Shown here: piece by piece, positions 1 through 6,235 of the stretch
Numbering within the stretch: the first letter of the stretch is position 1
Layout of the letters: every line of letters starts with the position of its first letter
Assembly: GCA_035286785.1 (NCBI GenBank)
Contig: DATECS010000296.1
Coordinates: 1 to 13,256, forward strand
Reading direction: 5' to 3'
DNA length: 13,256 nt
DNA from: UBA11386 sp035286785
GTDB lineage: Bacteria > Planctomycetota > Planctomycetia > Pirellulales > Thermoguttaceae
Position numbers and translations under genes: made by a program
Notes under the pieces: generated by a model
What the model was told of the DNA's origin: nothing
What the model saw: only the letters and a program-made list of their open reading frames with translations
The model's database searches: none

Positions 1-1
1 A

Positions 2-115
2 GCCATTCTCCAAGTCCGAGCGGCGGCGTTGTGCGACGACGACCGACTTGCGGACCACCTTGCCACCCGGCCCGGCTATGCACGCCTCCGCCGTCCCCTT
101 GTCGCCGCCGCATAA
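2..115 (+). CDS. Possible 3' end of an unidentified gene (partial, off left edge)
   Basis: A reading frame is open from the left edge to a TAA at 113-115. It gives a 37-residue C-terminal fragment with a plausible composition (contains LCDDDRLADHLATRPGYARL, ending in VAAA). I do not recognise the family. At least one other plus frame (open to about 170) and one minus frame are also open across this GC-rich stretch, so the choice rests only on how protein-like the translation looks. If real, it is convergent with csrA. Treat it as a tentative remnant; sequence to the left of the window would settle it. Confidence 0.25.
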   Translation, partial: AILQVRAAALCDDDRLADHLATRPGYARLRRPLVAAA

Positions 116-233
116 AACCCTACAAACCCTGACATGCACCCCCCCCGATTCGCCCTTCCGCGCGCAGTGAACCAGAGCTCACTACGTCGTCTTGGACGAG
201 AATTGTACCGCGACAAGAAGACCGGCGGCGGAC

Positions 234-263
234 AAAAGGGGCAACGGCACGGTCAGCGTGCCG
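234..263 (-). terminator. Terminator-like hairpin downstream of csrA
   Basis: Read on the minus strand, CGGCACG (257-263) and CGTGCCG (245-251) form a perfect 7-bp stem around a 5-base loop, 33 bases past the csrA stop. A run of four T follows at 237-234 after a short CCCC interruption. The stem is good but the T tract is short and displaced, so it may be a weak intrinsic terminator or only an mRNA 3' stabilising hairpin. Confidence 0.4.
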
Positions 264-296
264 GGGCTTGGCGGGAGAAGGGGGCGGACAACGATT

Positions 297-524
297 TTAT
301 GCGTCGCCCGTTGCTTCCGTTGCGTCCGCCCCGGTGGTCGCTTTCTTGCTCACCGTGGTCTCATTGCGTCGGATGGCGTCAAACACCTCGCGGCGGTGGA
401 CCGGCACTTCCTTGGGAGCTTCCACTCCCAGGCGTACCTTGTCGCCGCGGATTTCGACGACCACGATCGTAATGTCATCGTTGATGACAATACTTTCGTT
501 CTTTTTTCGGGATAGAACCAACAT
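297..524 (-). CDS. csrA: CsrA-family carbon storage regulator (RNA-binding)
   Basis: This 75-residue protein begins MLVLSRKKNESIVINDD, the signature N-terminus of CsrA/RsmA. CsrA dimers bind GGA motifs in mRNA leaders and change translation or stability. The RNA-contact residues are present: L4 and R6 in the first strand, and V42-H43-R44 with E46 in the fifth strand (VPVHRREVFDAI). The C-terminal tail after about residue 58 is Thr/Ala-rich and longer than in the 61-residue enterobacterial protein. The ATG at 522-524 is chosen because the family always starts MLxL and because AAGGA lies just upstream (AGAAGGAACGGTACG-ATG). That ribosome site itself contains a GGA, so autoregulation is possible. 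The frame stays open further upstream, but that extension has no family similarity. A promoter is visible at 624-652, giving a leader of roughly 90 bases. In many bacteria csrA lies near flagellar genes; none is seen here. Confidence 0.95.
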   Translation of the reverse strand: MLVLSRKKNESIVINDDITIVVVEIRGDKVRLGVEAPKEVPVHRREVFDAIRRNETTVSKKATTGADATEATGDA

Positions 525-623
525 CGTACCGTTCCTTCTCGCCCCCCGGAGGCTAGGCTCGCCGAGGGGATGATTCAGACGCCCTGGCGCCGACGCGGCG
601 CGCAAGACACCAAACTACCCTCG

Positions 624-652
624 AACATACTCTCGCAAAATGCCCCCGTCAA
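624..652 (-). promoter_or_regulatory. Sigma70-type promoter for csrA
   Basis: On the minus strand, TTGACG (647-652) is followed after exactly 17 bases by TATGTT (624-629). This is 5/6 and 4/6 to consensus at optimal spacing, in an AT-richer context. Transcription would start near 617, leaving a leader of about 93 bases before the csrA ATG at 524. No competing gene lies on this strand. Confidence 0.65.
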
Positions 653-1138
653 GCAAAGAGCGTAGAAAACCCTGATAAATGCTCGGTTTACGAAAATTGA
701 ACGAGCAAAATCGTTATGTCCAGTAAGGTTTATCTAGATGCCGAGCATTACCCATTTTGCATGGTAGAAAAGGCCTGAACTAGGGCGACATTCTCTTTTC
801 CATTATTCGGGCACGCTGACCTTGCGACACTTCCACAATCAGGGGGTATTGCCCCATGTTGCATAATTGGATTGGTAGTTTTCGCCACAAGGGGGGTGTG
901 TCGGGTTGTGGTCCTTGTCTGCTATGTCTTTTGTCTTGTTCGCCCTGGTATTCAAAATCTTCTACAATCTTCTACCCCTGAACCTCCCGCCAATCTATAA
1001 GGTGGATGTCCTATCCACTCTCCCGTGGCCGTTGCCAGGTGTCCCCGGACAAGAATCCGACGCATAAAACAAAAACCTCGCCAATCGGTTGACGGTCCCT
1101 ATAATTCAAACGAGGGGTTTAAGAAACCTGGGCGGACT
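653..1138. other. AT-richer intergenic region without a recognisable gene
   Basis: About 490 bases, visibly lower in GC than the flanks, with no convincing ORF. It holds the inverted-repeat cluster at 678-749, a duplicated ATCTTCTAC around 957-975, and a small hairpin (GTGGAT 1002-1007 with ATCCAC 1013-1018). A perfect TATAAT at 1100-1105 lies 33 bases before the DUF2203 start but has no acceptable -35 at 16-18 bases. The region serves two divergent genes (csrA and DUF2203), so regulation from both sides is expected. I see no tRNA or known riboswitch in it. Confidence 0.5.
678..749. repeat. Inverted-repeat cluster upstream of the csrA promoter
   Basis: AATGCTCGG (678-686) is repeated inversely as CCGAGCATT (741-749), 54 bases apart. 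The inner part GCTCG (681-685) can also pair with CGAGC (702-706), so two mutually exclusive foldings exist. The cluster starts 26 bases upstream of the csrA -35 box on its strand, which fits an operator region or the remnant of a mobile element. No protein frame covers it. Confidence 0.5.
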
Positions 1139-1612
1139 ATGATGAACAGCCAATGCCGTCGGCGTCGGGTGTACACGGTCGAAGAGGCGAATGCCGCGTT
1201 GCCGTTGGTCCGCGCGATCGTCTCGGATCTGGTCCGTTTGGCGCACGACGTAAGCGATCGCTCGGAACGGTTACTCCTCCTCCTGGTCGATCGCGATCCG
1301 CCCGAGGCCGAGGATCTCTACGCCGAGGAATTGGTCCACGTGTTCGAACAATTCGACCAAGACCGGCGTCGGCTCCACGAATACGCCGACGAACTGCTCG
1401 AACTGGGCGTGGAGCCGAAAAGCGCGATCGAAGGGCTTGTCGATTTCCCGACAATCATCGACGGCCGCGAGGCCCGTCTCTGCTGGAAACTGGGCGAGCC
1501 CGAGGTGCAATTCTGGTATGGCGCGCACGAGGAGTACGCCGATCGCCGTCGCCTTGCCGCGGACGACGCTTGGGCCGGCAAGGACGAGGCGTGCGCGGCG
1601 CGGACTTCCTGA
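1139..1612 (+). CDS. DUF2203 family protein
   Basis: This 157-residue protein of unknown function matches the DUF2203 pattern. An N-terminal YTVEEANAALPLVRAIVSDL helix is followed by an acidic, helical middle that is probably a coiled coil. The conserved C-terminal block runs LGVEPKSAIEGLVDFPTI, then DGREARLCWKLGEPEVQFW, which is the family hallmark. It has no signal peptide or membrane segment, so it is presumably cytosolic. The start is the first of two adjacent ATGs (1139 and 1142), with only a weak GGGCGGA before it. The frame stays open upstream to about 1025, but that part is basic and not family-like. A TATAAT sits 33 bases upstream. The family has no established reaction that I know of. 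Confidence 0.8.
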   Translation: MMNSQCRRRRVYTVEEANAALPLVRAIVSDLVRLAHDVSDRSERLLLLLVDRDPPEAEDLYAEELVHVFEQFDQDRRRLHEYADELLELGVEPKSAIEGLVDFPTIIDGREARLCWKLGEPEVQFWYGAHEEYADRRRLAADDAWAGKDEACAARTS

Positions 1613-1614
1613 AT

Positions 1615-1644
1615 CCGCGGTTTCCGAATCGCGGCGGCTTGTTT
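1615..1644 (+). terminator. Weak terminator-like hairpin after the DUF2203 gene
   Basis: CCGCG (1615-1619) pairs with CGCGG (1630-1634) two bases after the stop codon, followed by CGGCTTGTTTT. The stem is short and the T run modest, so termination here is only a suggestion. Confidence 0.3.
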
Positions 1645-1666
1645 TGCGGCACGGACGGCGTACAAT
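1639..1666 (+). promoter_or_regulatory. Candidate promoter for the tatD-like gene
   Basis: TTGTTT (1639-1644), a 16-base spacer, then TACAAT (1661-1666, 5/6 to the -10 consensus). The -35 is poor. Transcription would start near 1673 and run through the repeat at 1745-1797 before reaching the gene at 1846. Confidence 0.35.
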
Positions 1667-1744
1667 CATCGGTCTCTTGCACACACCTCGGGGACGGGTT
1701 CATTTTTCGCCTCGATTAGCGCTGTGTTCTGGATACGCTTGACG

Positions 1745-1797
1745 GCGAAAAAGTGCCTGTCCCCTTTGGGTTAAACCGAAAGGGACCGTCCCCGTGA
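1745..1797. repeat. REP/MITE-like repeat, family A copy 1 (degenerate)
   Basis: It contains the family core GTGCCTGTCCCCTTT (1753-1767), shared with the copies near 3520 and 12150. Here the left arm is replaced by a tight hairpin: CCCTTT (1762-1767) with AAAGGG (1779-1784), then an inner GGTT/AACC stem around a single base. It lies between the DUF2203 and tatD-like genes. I infer a rearranged or half-element of a palindromic family mobilised in trans by a REP-associated (Y1) transposase; no such gene is in the window. Confidence 0.6.
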
Positions 1798-1845
1798 ACG
1801 GTTACCTTGCAGCGAGTCTTCCAACGTCGTCTTCCCAGGTTCTCC

Positions 1846-2631
1846 ATGTCCCTGATCGACACGCACGCCCATCTGGATGATCCTCGTTTCGAGGCGGACC
1901 GTGACGAAGTGATCGCCCGCGCCGCCGCGGCGGGTGTCGAGCGAATCGTCTGCGTCGGCATTTCGTCCGACACAAGCGAGCGGGCCGTTCGCCTGGCCGA
2001 GCGATACGACCCGGTCGTCGCGGCGGTCGGCATCCAGCCGAACTCGTGCGGCGAAGCGTCGCCCGGCGACTGGGACCGCGTCGTGTGCCTGGTCGAGCAT
2101 CCTCGCGTGGTCGCCGTGGGTGAGACGGGCCTCGATCGTTACTGGGACACGACTCCGTTTGACATTCAGGAAGACTACTTTGATCGCCACCTGCAACTCG
2201 CCCGGCGGCGAGATCTTCCGGTCCTGATCCATTGCCGCGACTGCGAAGACGACGTGTTGCGGATGCTCCGCCGGTTCGCGGACGGCGGGCCGATGCGTGG
2301 GCTGATTCACGCCTTCAGCGGCTCGGCCGCGATGGCCGACGAGTGTCTCGCGATGGGGCTGTTTCTGAGTTTTGCCGGATCGGTGAGCTATCAAAACAAA
2401 AAATTCGTCCCGTTGCGCGAAATCGCCGCGCGAGTGCCGGTCGATCGGCTGCTGCTGGAAACCGACAGTCCCTATCTGGTGCCTCATCCTCTGCGAGGTA
2501 AGCTCGAACGAAACGAACCGGCCCAGGTCGCCCTGACCGCCGCCGCCCTGGCCGAGCTGCGCGATTGCCCGGTCGACGAACTGTCCCGTCAAACCACGGC
2601 AAACGCACGTCAACTTTTTGGGCTGTCGTAA
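1846..2631 (+). CDS. TatD-family metal-dependent hydrolase (putative DNase)
   Basis: This 261-residue TIM-barrel amidohydrolase-superfamily protein has the length and motif order of TatD/YcfH/YjjV enzymes. These are cytosolic divalent-metal hydrolases with 3'-5' exonuclease or DNase activity. Metal ligands are visible in order: DTHAHLD at the N-terminus (H7, H9), VGETGLD (E93), VLIHCRD (H129), LIHAFSG (H155) and LLLETDSPYL (D207). The C-terminal helices end TTANARQLFGLS, as is usual. The ATG at 1846 is chosen because the barrel begins at SLIDTHAHLD; an upstream TTG at 1807 would add 13 unrelated residues. The ribosome site is weak (CCCAGGTT). The gene probably has its own transcript and is followed by a strong palindrome at 2736-2810. 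The subfamily (TatD, YcfH or YjjV) cannot be decided by eye, so no symbol is given. Confidence 0.92.
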   Translation: MSLIDTHAHLDDPRFEADRDEVIARAAAAGVERIVCVGISSDTSERAVRLAERYDPVVAAVGIQPNSCGEASPGDWDRVVCLVEHPRVVAVGETGLDRYWDTTPFDIQEDYFDRHLQLARRRDLPVLIHCRDCEDDVLRMLRRFADGGPMRGLIHAFSGSAAMADECLAMGLFLSFAGSVSYQNKKFVPLREIAARVPVDRLLLETDSPYLVPHPLRGKLERNEPAQVALTAAALAELRDCPVDELSRQTTANARQLFGLS

Positions 2632-2735
2632 TCACACTCCATGCGACAAGGACCGTGGTGTTCCTCTGTAATTCCTGACAATCTCGCCGTCGGCCAAACC
2701 GGCCGTGTAGAATTGTGGTGAGGAATGCCGGCGGA

Positions 2736-2810
2736 AATACCCCGTAGGTCAGGCTGTGCCTGACGGTTTTTGCCAACTCCTGTCAGGCATAGCCTGACCT
2801 ACGGGGTATT
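2736..2810. repeat. REP-like palindrome, family B copy 1
   Basis: Arms of 29 bases (2736-2764 and 2782-2810) are inverse copies with one mismatch around a 17-base loop. Each arm begins AATACCCCGTAGGTCAGGCT. The inner part of the same arm recurs at 10207-10279. It lies between the tatD-like gene and the thioredoxin-fold gene, 52 bases before the latter's start. As RNA it would form a very stable hairpin in either direction. Confidence 0.85.
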
Positions 2811-2862
2811 ATCGTATTCCAGCCAGCGGCAACACTCAAACACCCATCACGGAGCCCCGATC

Positions 2863-3441
2863 ATGGTCAAGACCGCAAGTACGATGTTGGAATTGGGAAC
2901 GCCGGCCCCCGATTTTTCGTTGCCCGACGCGAACGGCCGTATCGTTTCGCTCGATGATTTTCAATGCGCGCCGGCGCTATTGGTCGTGTTCCTATGCAAC
3001 CACTGTCCCTACGTCAAGCACGTGGCCGAAGGGCTGGCGTCGCTGGCCCGCGAGTATCGCTCGCGCGGCGTGGCGGTCGTCGGGATCAACGCCAACGACG
3101 TGTTGAGTTATCCCGAGGACTCGCCCGAGTTGATGCACGAGGAAGCGGTCCGTCGCGGCTACGATTTCCCCTATCTCTACGACGAGAGCCAGGAAACGGC
3201 CAAAGCCTACCATGCGGCTTGCACGCCCGATTTCTACGTGTTCGACGCGGAACGACGGCTCGTCTATCGCGGCCAGATGGACGGCAGCCGACCCGGCAAC
3301 AACCTGCCCGTGACCGGCGAAGACCTCCGGGCGTCGCTCGACGCCGTGCTCGAATGCCGCCCCGTCGCCGTCGAACAAAAACCCAGCCTCGGCTGCAACA
3401 TCAAATGGCGCGAAGGCAACGAGCCCGACTACTTCGGCTGA
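2863..3441 (+). CDS. Thioredoxin-fold redox protein (AhpC/TSA-type)
   Basis: This 192-residue protein has the peroxiredoxin/TlpA-like pattern LGTPAPDFSLPDANGRIVSL at the N-terminus. A CxxC pair follows in FLCNHCPYVKH (C45, C48), and a third cysteine directly precedes the cis-proline loop (C120-T-P-D). The C-terminus has the subfamily signature PSLGCNIKWREGNEPDYF. It should carry out thiol-disulfide exchange or act as a peroxiredoxin-like reductase; the substrate is unknown. There is no signal peptide, so it is probably cytosolic. The ATG at 2863 is supported by ACGGAG eight bases upstream. The frame is open further back through the 2736-2810 palindrome, but that is repeat sequence; an alternative ATG at 2884 is less well placed. 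It is flanked by repeats on both sides, so it is probably monocistronic. Confidence 0.9.
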   Translation: MVKTASTMLELGTPAPDFSLPDANGRIVSLDDFQCAPALLVVFLCNHCPYVKHVAEGLASLAREYRSRGVAVVGINANDVLSYPEDSPELMHEEAVRRGYDFPYLYDESQETAKAYHAACTPDFYVFDAERRLVYRGQMDGSRPGNNLPVTGEDLRASLDAVLECRPVAVEQKPSLGCNIKWREGNEPDYFG

Positions 3442-3452
3442 AACAGTCACGA

Positions 3453-3529
3453 AAAAGGGGGACTGGCTGCGTGGCACATAAGATATGGCAGTGGAAAACA
3501 CGTTACCGCCACGGAGCCTGTCCCCTTTG
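3453..3529. repeat. REP/MITE-like repeat, family A copy 2
   Basis: The left arm (about 3454-3475, AAAGGGGGACTGGCTGCGTG) and right arm (about 3508-3528, ending GCCTGTCCCCTTT) are inverse copies with about three differences, around a 32-base centre. It lies exactly between two convergent genes, 12 bases after one stop and 14 before the other. It could therefore serve as a bidirectional mRNA 3' end. Confidence 0.8.
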
Positions 3530-3542
3530 CCGATCGCCGGTT

Positions 3543-5279
3543 TCACTCGGTGTGAGTCGCCGGCCCAACTTCCGGCGCGACGGCCGGCCATTCGAGCGTA
3601 AACATGCTGCCTCGCGGGCTGGACTCGACGCGGATCTGGCCGCCGTGCTCCGTGAGGATTTTCTGGCTCACCGGTAGCCCCAGGCCCGTGCCGCGCGAGC
3701 CTTTCGAGGAGACGAATGGGCTGAAGAGATTTTTCATCGTGTCCGGAGGAATGCCCGGCCCGTTGTCGCGAACCGTGACTCGAAGCGTTTCGGCCGCTTC
3801 GTCCCACTCGGCCGCGACGTCCACCGTGGGAGGAGCCCGGTCGCTCGTTGGGGCCGGTTGTTCGTCCGACTCGGCAAGCAGTTCGCCGGCCGCGTCGATC
3901 GCGTTGGTCACCACATTGAGCACCGCGCGGTGGATCATCTCGGGATCGAAGACAAACGTTTCCATCCGCGGGGCCGGCCGCCAGGAGAGCCGCACGCCGA
4001 GTTCCTCGGCCCGCGATTGCATCAACTCGATCACTTCACCCACCACCTGATTCAACTCGCTGGGCACCCGCTCGGGCTGGCGTTCCTTGCTGAACGTGAG
4101 CATGTCCAACACGAGGGCGGAGATCTTGTTCTGGTTGCGTTCGACGATTTTCCAGCCACGCTGAATGACGTCGGCGTCGCCGTTGGAAAGGCCCATCTCG
4201 ATCAGATAGCTTCCGCCGCGAATGCCCTGAAGAATGTTCTTGATGTGGTGCGAAAGAATGGCCACCGTTTGTCCGATGGCGGCCAGTCGCTCGGCCTGGA
4301 CCATCGCCGAATAGTATCGCGTGTCCTCCACCGCCAGCGCCGCCTGATGGGCGATGGCGATCATCAGCTTCAGATGGTCTTCCTTGAACTGGTGAGCCCC
4401 GCCCTTGCGAATCACCTCCTGGGGCGAAGTGGACGTGTCGATGTAGATCACGCCCACCACGTCGTAGCGTCCCTGCATGGGCACGCAGATCGCCTCGCGC
4501 ACGCCCGCCTGCAAAATGCTCGCGGCGGCGTCCCAGCGGTTGTCTTGTTGAGCGTCGCTGGTCAGCACGCCCTCGTTGTGTTGCAGCACGTAGTCGAGGA
4601 TCGTTTTGCTAATGCGGATCCGTTCCTCGTCCGTGTGCCGCGCGCCCGGCTTTCGGCCTCGGGTTCGCCGCGCTTTCGGCTCCAGCCGGCCCGACTCCGC
4701 GTCGATCAGCATGATGCACCCGCGGTCCGCCTCGACCCATTCGAAAATCAGGTCCATGATCCGCTGCAAGAGCTGGTCGATGTCCAGTGTGTGGCTCACG
4801 GCCAGCGCCGTGCGATACATCACCTGCAGGTTGCTTCGTGCCCGGGCTAGCCACGAATGTTGCGGCAGATCGGCGTCAAGATCGAACGCCCGGCTGCCGT
4901 CCTCCTGCGACATCGAGTGGACGATGCGCGACGGCTGCGCGGCCGGTTGCGCGGCAATGTCGATCGCTCCGGCCAAATCGTCCTCCGACTCCTCGGCCGG
5001 GCCCGTGTAAAGAAGCAACGTGCGTCCGATCTGGACCTGGTCGCCGCTGGCCAGAGAGCACCGGTCGATCCGGCGGCCGTTCACGTAGGTGCCGTTCGAA
5101 CTGTCCGCGTCGACCAGCACGAACTGATCGCCGGCCGGCTGGATTTCGGCGTGTTGGCGCGAGACTTCGGTGTCGTGGAGCTGGATGTCGTTGGTCGAGT
5201 CGCGTCCGATCCGAGCGCGATCCGTGAACTCGAATCGCGAGCCCTGATCGCTTCCGCGAATGACAAACAGCGAGGCCAC
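3543..5279 (-). CDS. FHA-GAF sensor histidine kinase (soluble)
   Basis: This 578-residue cytosolic kinase has no visible transmembrane segment. Its order is as follows. An FHA domain covers about 3-95, with phosphopeptide-binding motifs IGRD (24-27), SRQHAE (40-45) and SSNGTYVNG (60-68). A linker is followed by a GAF domain at about 145-325. The dimerisation/phosphoacceptor helix is ILSHHIKNILQG, with H344 the likely phosphorylated His and H345 where most kinases have Glu. The HATPase domain has N-box NVVTNAIDAA (455-464), G1 DNGPGIP (505-511) and G2 GTGLGLP (530-536). It should autophosphorylate and pass phosphate to a receiver, probably the neighbour at 5324-5710. The FHA domain suggests control by threonine-phosphorylated partners. 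The GTG at 5279 is chosen because GGGGAG lies 8 bases upstream and the FHA strand starts at once; a GTG at 5345 would overlap the upstream gene and add 22 unrelated residues. It is the second gene of the operon. Confidence 0.9.
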   Translation of the reverse strand: MASLFVIRGSDQGSRFEFTDRARIGRDSTNDIQLHDTEVSRQHAEIQPAGDQFVLVDADSSNGTYVNGRRIDRCSLASGDQVQIGRTLLLYTGPAEESEDDLAGAIDIAAQPAAQPSRIVHSMSQEDGSRAFDLDADLPQHSWLARARSNLQVMYRTALAVSHTLDIDQLLQRIMDLIFEWVEADRGCIMLIDAESGRLEPKARRTRGRKPGARHTDEERIRISKTILDYVLQHNEGVLTSDAQQDNRWDAAASILQAGVREAICVPMQGRYDVVGVIYIDTSTSPQEVIRKGGAHQFKEDHLKLMIAIAHQAALAVEDTRYYSAMVQAERLAAIGQTVAILSHHIKNILQGIRGGSYLIEMGLSNGDADVIQRGWKIVERNQNKISALVLDMLTFSKERQPERVPSELNQVVGEVIELMQSRAEELGVRLSWRPAPRMETFVFDPEMIHRAVLNVVTNAIDAAGELLAESDEQPAPTSDRAPPTVDVAAEWDEAAETLRVTVRDNGPGIPPDTMKNLFSPFVSSKGSRGTGLGLPVSQKILTEHGGQIRVESSPRGSMFTLEWPAVAPEVGPATHTE

Positions 5280-5323
5280 GTCGGTCGGCTCCCCAAGGAC
5301 AGGTGCTCGCCGCGAGGCTGTTC

Positions 5324-5710
5324 TTAGGCGGCACGCCGCCGGCACTCGTCGTTCCGTGCGAGCAATTCCTCGATTTTACGAACCAGCGGCCCATAGTCAT
5401 AGGGCTTGGGCACGAATTCACCCAGCGGGGAGCCGCCTTCCACCCGGCGAACGCTTCCCAATACGACCAAAGGAGTCGCGTTCCGGCGAGATTGCTCGGC
5501 GAAAGGGAAGCACGTTGCCTCGGCCTCCGCTTCGTCCACTTCGAGATCGAGCACGATCAAATCGGGCCGGATTTCCTCGGCCAGCGCCAGGCCGCGCCGC
5601 GTCCGACGCGCTCCATAGGTCCGCACCCCGCTTCGAGCGAGGGCCGCTTGAAGAACTTCGTGCGTCTCGCCCGACGAATCGACGACCAAAACACGTTGGT
5701 CCGTGCTCAC
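5324..5710 (-). CDS. Stand-alone response-regulator receiver protein
   Basis: These 128 residues form a CheY-like receiver fold with no output domain. They begin DQRVLVVDSSG and carry the probable phosphoacceptor D55 in LIVLDLEVD and the conserved lysine K102 in FVPKPYD. It departs from the canon in two ways. The usual acidic pair at the end of strand 1 is reduced to one Asp (D11-S12), and the switch Thr/Ser at the end of strand 4 appears as Gly (LVVLGS, G85, with S86 following). It may therefore be a weakly phosphorylated or pseudo-receiver. The start is a GTG at 5710 with AAGGAG seven bases upstream; an overlapping ATG is out of frame and hits a stop after two codons. It lies 44 bases upstream of the kinase gene on the same strand and is surely co-transcribed from the promoter at 5788-5816. 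The binding partner or output is unknown. Confidence 0.85.
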   Translation of the reverse strand: MSTDQRVLVVDSSGETHEVLQAALARSGVRTYGARRTRRGLALAEEIRPDLIVLDLEVDEAEAEATCFPFAEQSRRNATPLVVLGSVRRVEGGSPLGEFVPKPYDYGPLVRKIEELLARNDECRRRAA

Positions 5711-5787
5711 GGCATATCTCCTTGCCGAGTTTTCGTAAATTCCCCAATAGGCAGGCTTCGCCGGGGGGAAATGGTGGGAAGCGGCGA

Positions 5788-5816
5788 AGGATAGCGAGTT
5801 CCCCCTCCCGTGTCAA
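5788..5816 (-). promoter_or_regulatory. Sigma70-type promoter for the receiver-kinase operon
   Basis: On the minus strand a perfect TTGACA (5811-5816) is separated by 17 bases from TATCCT (5788-5793, 4/6). The start site would be near 5781, giving a leader of about 70 bases before the GTG at 5710. This is the best -35 on this strand of the window. Confidence 0.65.
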
Positions 5817-5840
5817 AGCGTCTTGCCGGACAACCATGGC

Positions 5841-5907
5841 GGGTGGAAACCACGAAAGACGCGAAAAACACGAAATGCCATTTTCGTGTCTTTCGTGGTT
5901 CCCACCC
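5841..5907. repeat. Long inverted repeat with CACGAAAGAC motif
   Basis: A 27-base arm (5841-5867, GGGTGGAAACCACGAAAGAC...) is inversely repeated at 5881-5907 with two mismatches, around a 13-base loop. The sequence is of the CACGAAAGACACGAAA type, which occurs dispersed in many bacterial genomes with unknown function. It lies between divergent genes, 25 bases upstream of the -35 box at 5811-5816, so it is not transcribed with the kinase operon. Confidence 0.8.
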
Positions 5908-5923
5908 GTCGATGCTCCGCCGG

Positions 5924-5960
5924 CTTCTTCGCGCCCTTCGCGTCTTCGCGGTGGAAAAAT
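5924..5960. repeat. Dispersed TTCGCGTCTTCGCGGTGGAAA-type repeat
   Basis: The stretch contains CCCTTCGCGTCTTCGCGGTG followed by five A. It is a relative of the arm at 5881-5900 (TTTCGTGTCTTTCGTGG) and of the segment at 12174-12199. It is non-coding and forms a cluster with the preceding inverted repeat. Confidence 0.5.
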
Positions 5961-6235
5961 CGCCACAAGTAGTTGTCCCACATGGCTTTGCGGTTCCGTT
6001 GCTGTCCGCGATTATCTGGCCTTTACCTAAAACGTCCTTCCGGTCAGAATACCGCCTCCGCGGCCGACCTTTTTGCCCGCGCAAGGCGTAGGAAATCGGC
6101 GGCGGACCCGTGGTTAAAAGGCGACCGTTTGTTGCGGTCGACGGACCAAAACCAGTCGAAGTCGGCACCGCTCGCTTGCCGCGCATGGGGCGCCGGGTCA
6201 AGGAAGACCGACTGTAACAGCAAGGAGTGCTGGAA
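5961..6235 (+). promoter_or_regulatory. Leader region of the ompH-lpxC cluster with candidate promoter
   Basis: There is no gene in this stretch. A moderate promoter candidate is TTTACC (6021-6026), a 17-base spacer, then CAGAAT (6044-6049), each 4/6 to consensus; it would give a leader of roughly 180 bases. A perfect hairpin follows: CGACCG (6122-6127) with CGGTCG (6135-6140) around TTTGTTG. AAGGAG at 6222-6227 is the ribosome site of the next gene. The promoter is unproven, but some promoter must lie here because the upstream operon diverges. Confidence 0.35.

Noticed and set aside
116..296. Small genes on the plus strand across 134-573
   Set aside because: The frames overlap csrA on the opposite strand and have no family likeness or ribosome site. 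Apart from the hairpin near 245-263, nothing is supported here.
653..1138. tRNA or known riboswitch in the AT-richer gap
   Set aside because: No cloverleaf with acceptor, T-loop and anticodon arms, and no recognisable riboswitch core, could be found by eye.
1771..2613. Minus-strand open frame opposite the tatD-like gene
   Set aside because: Shadow of a gene with all TatD metal ligands; no start context or domain.
2770..2862. Extended N-terminus of the thioredoxin-fold gene into the palindrome (similarly 10221-10298 for DUF1559)
   Set aside because: The added residues are translations of repeat arms; the downstream ATGs have proper ribosome sites and family-like starts.
3858..4850. Long open frame (330 codons) on the plus strand opposite the histidine kinase
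   Set aside because: It is antisense to a kinase with all catalytic motifs. The translation is His/Arg/Val-rich with no domain signature, an artefact of high GC at third positions.
5280..5345. Longer kinase N-terminus from a GTG at 5345
   Set aside because: It would overlap the receiver gene by 22 bases and add Arg-rich residues outside the FHA fold. The GTG at 5279 has a good ribosome site and begins the domain.
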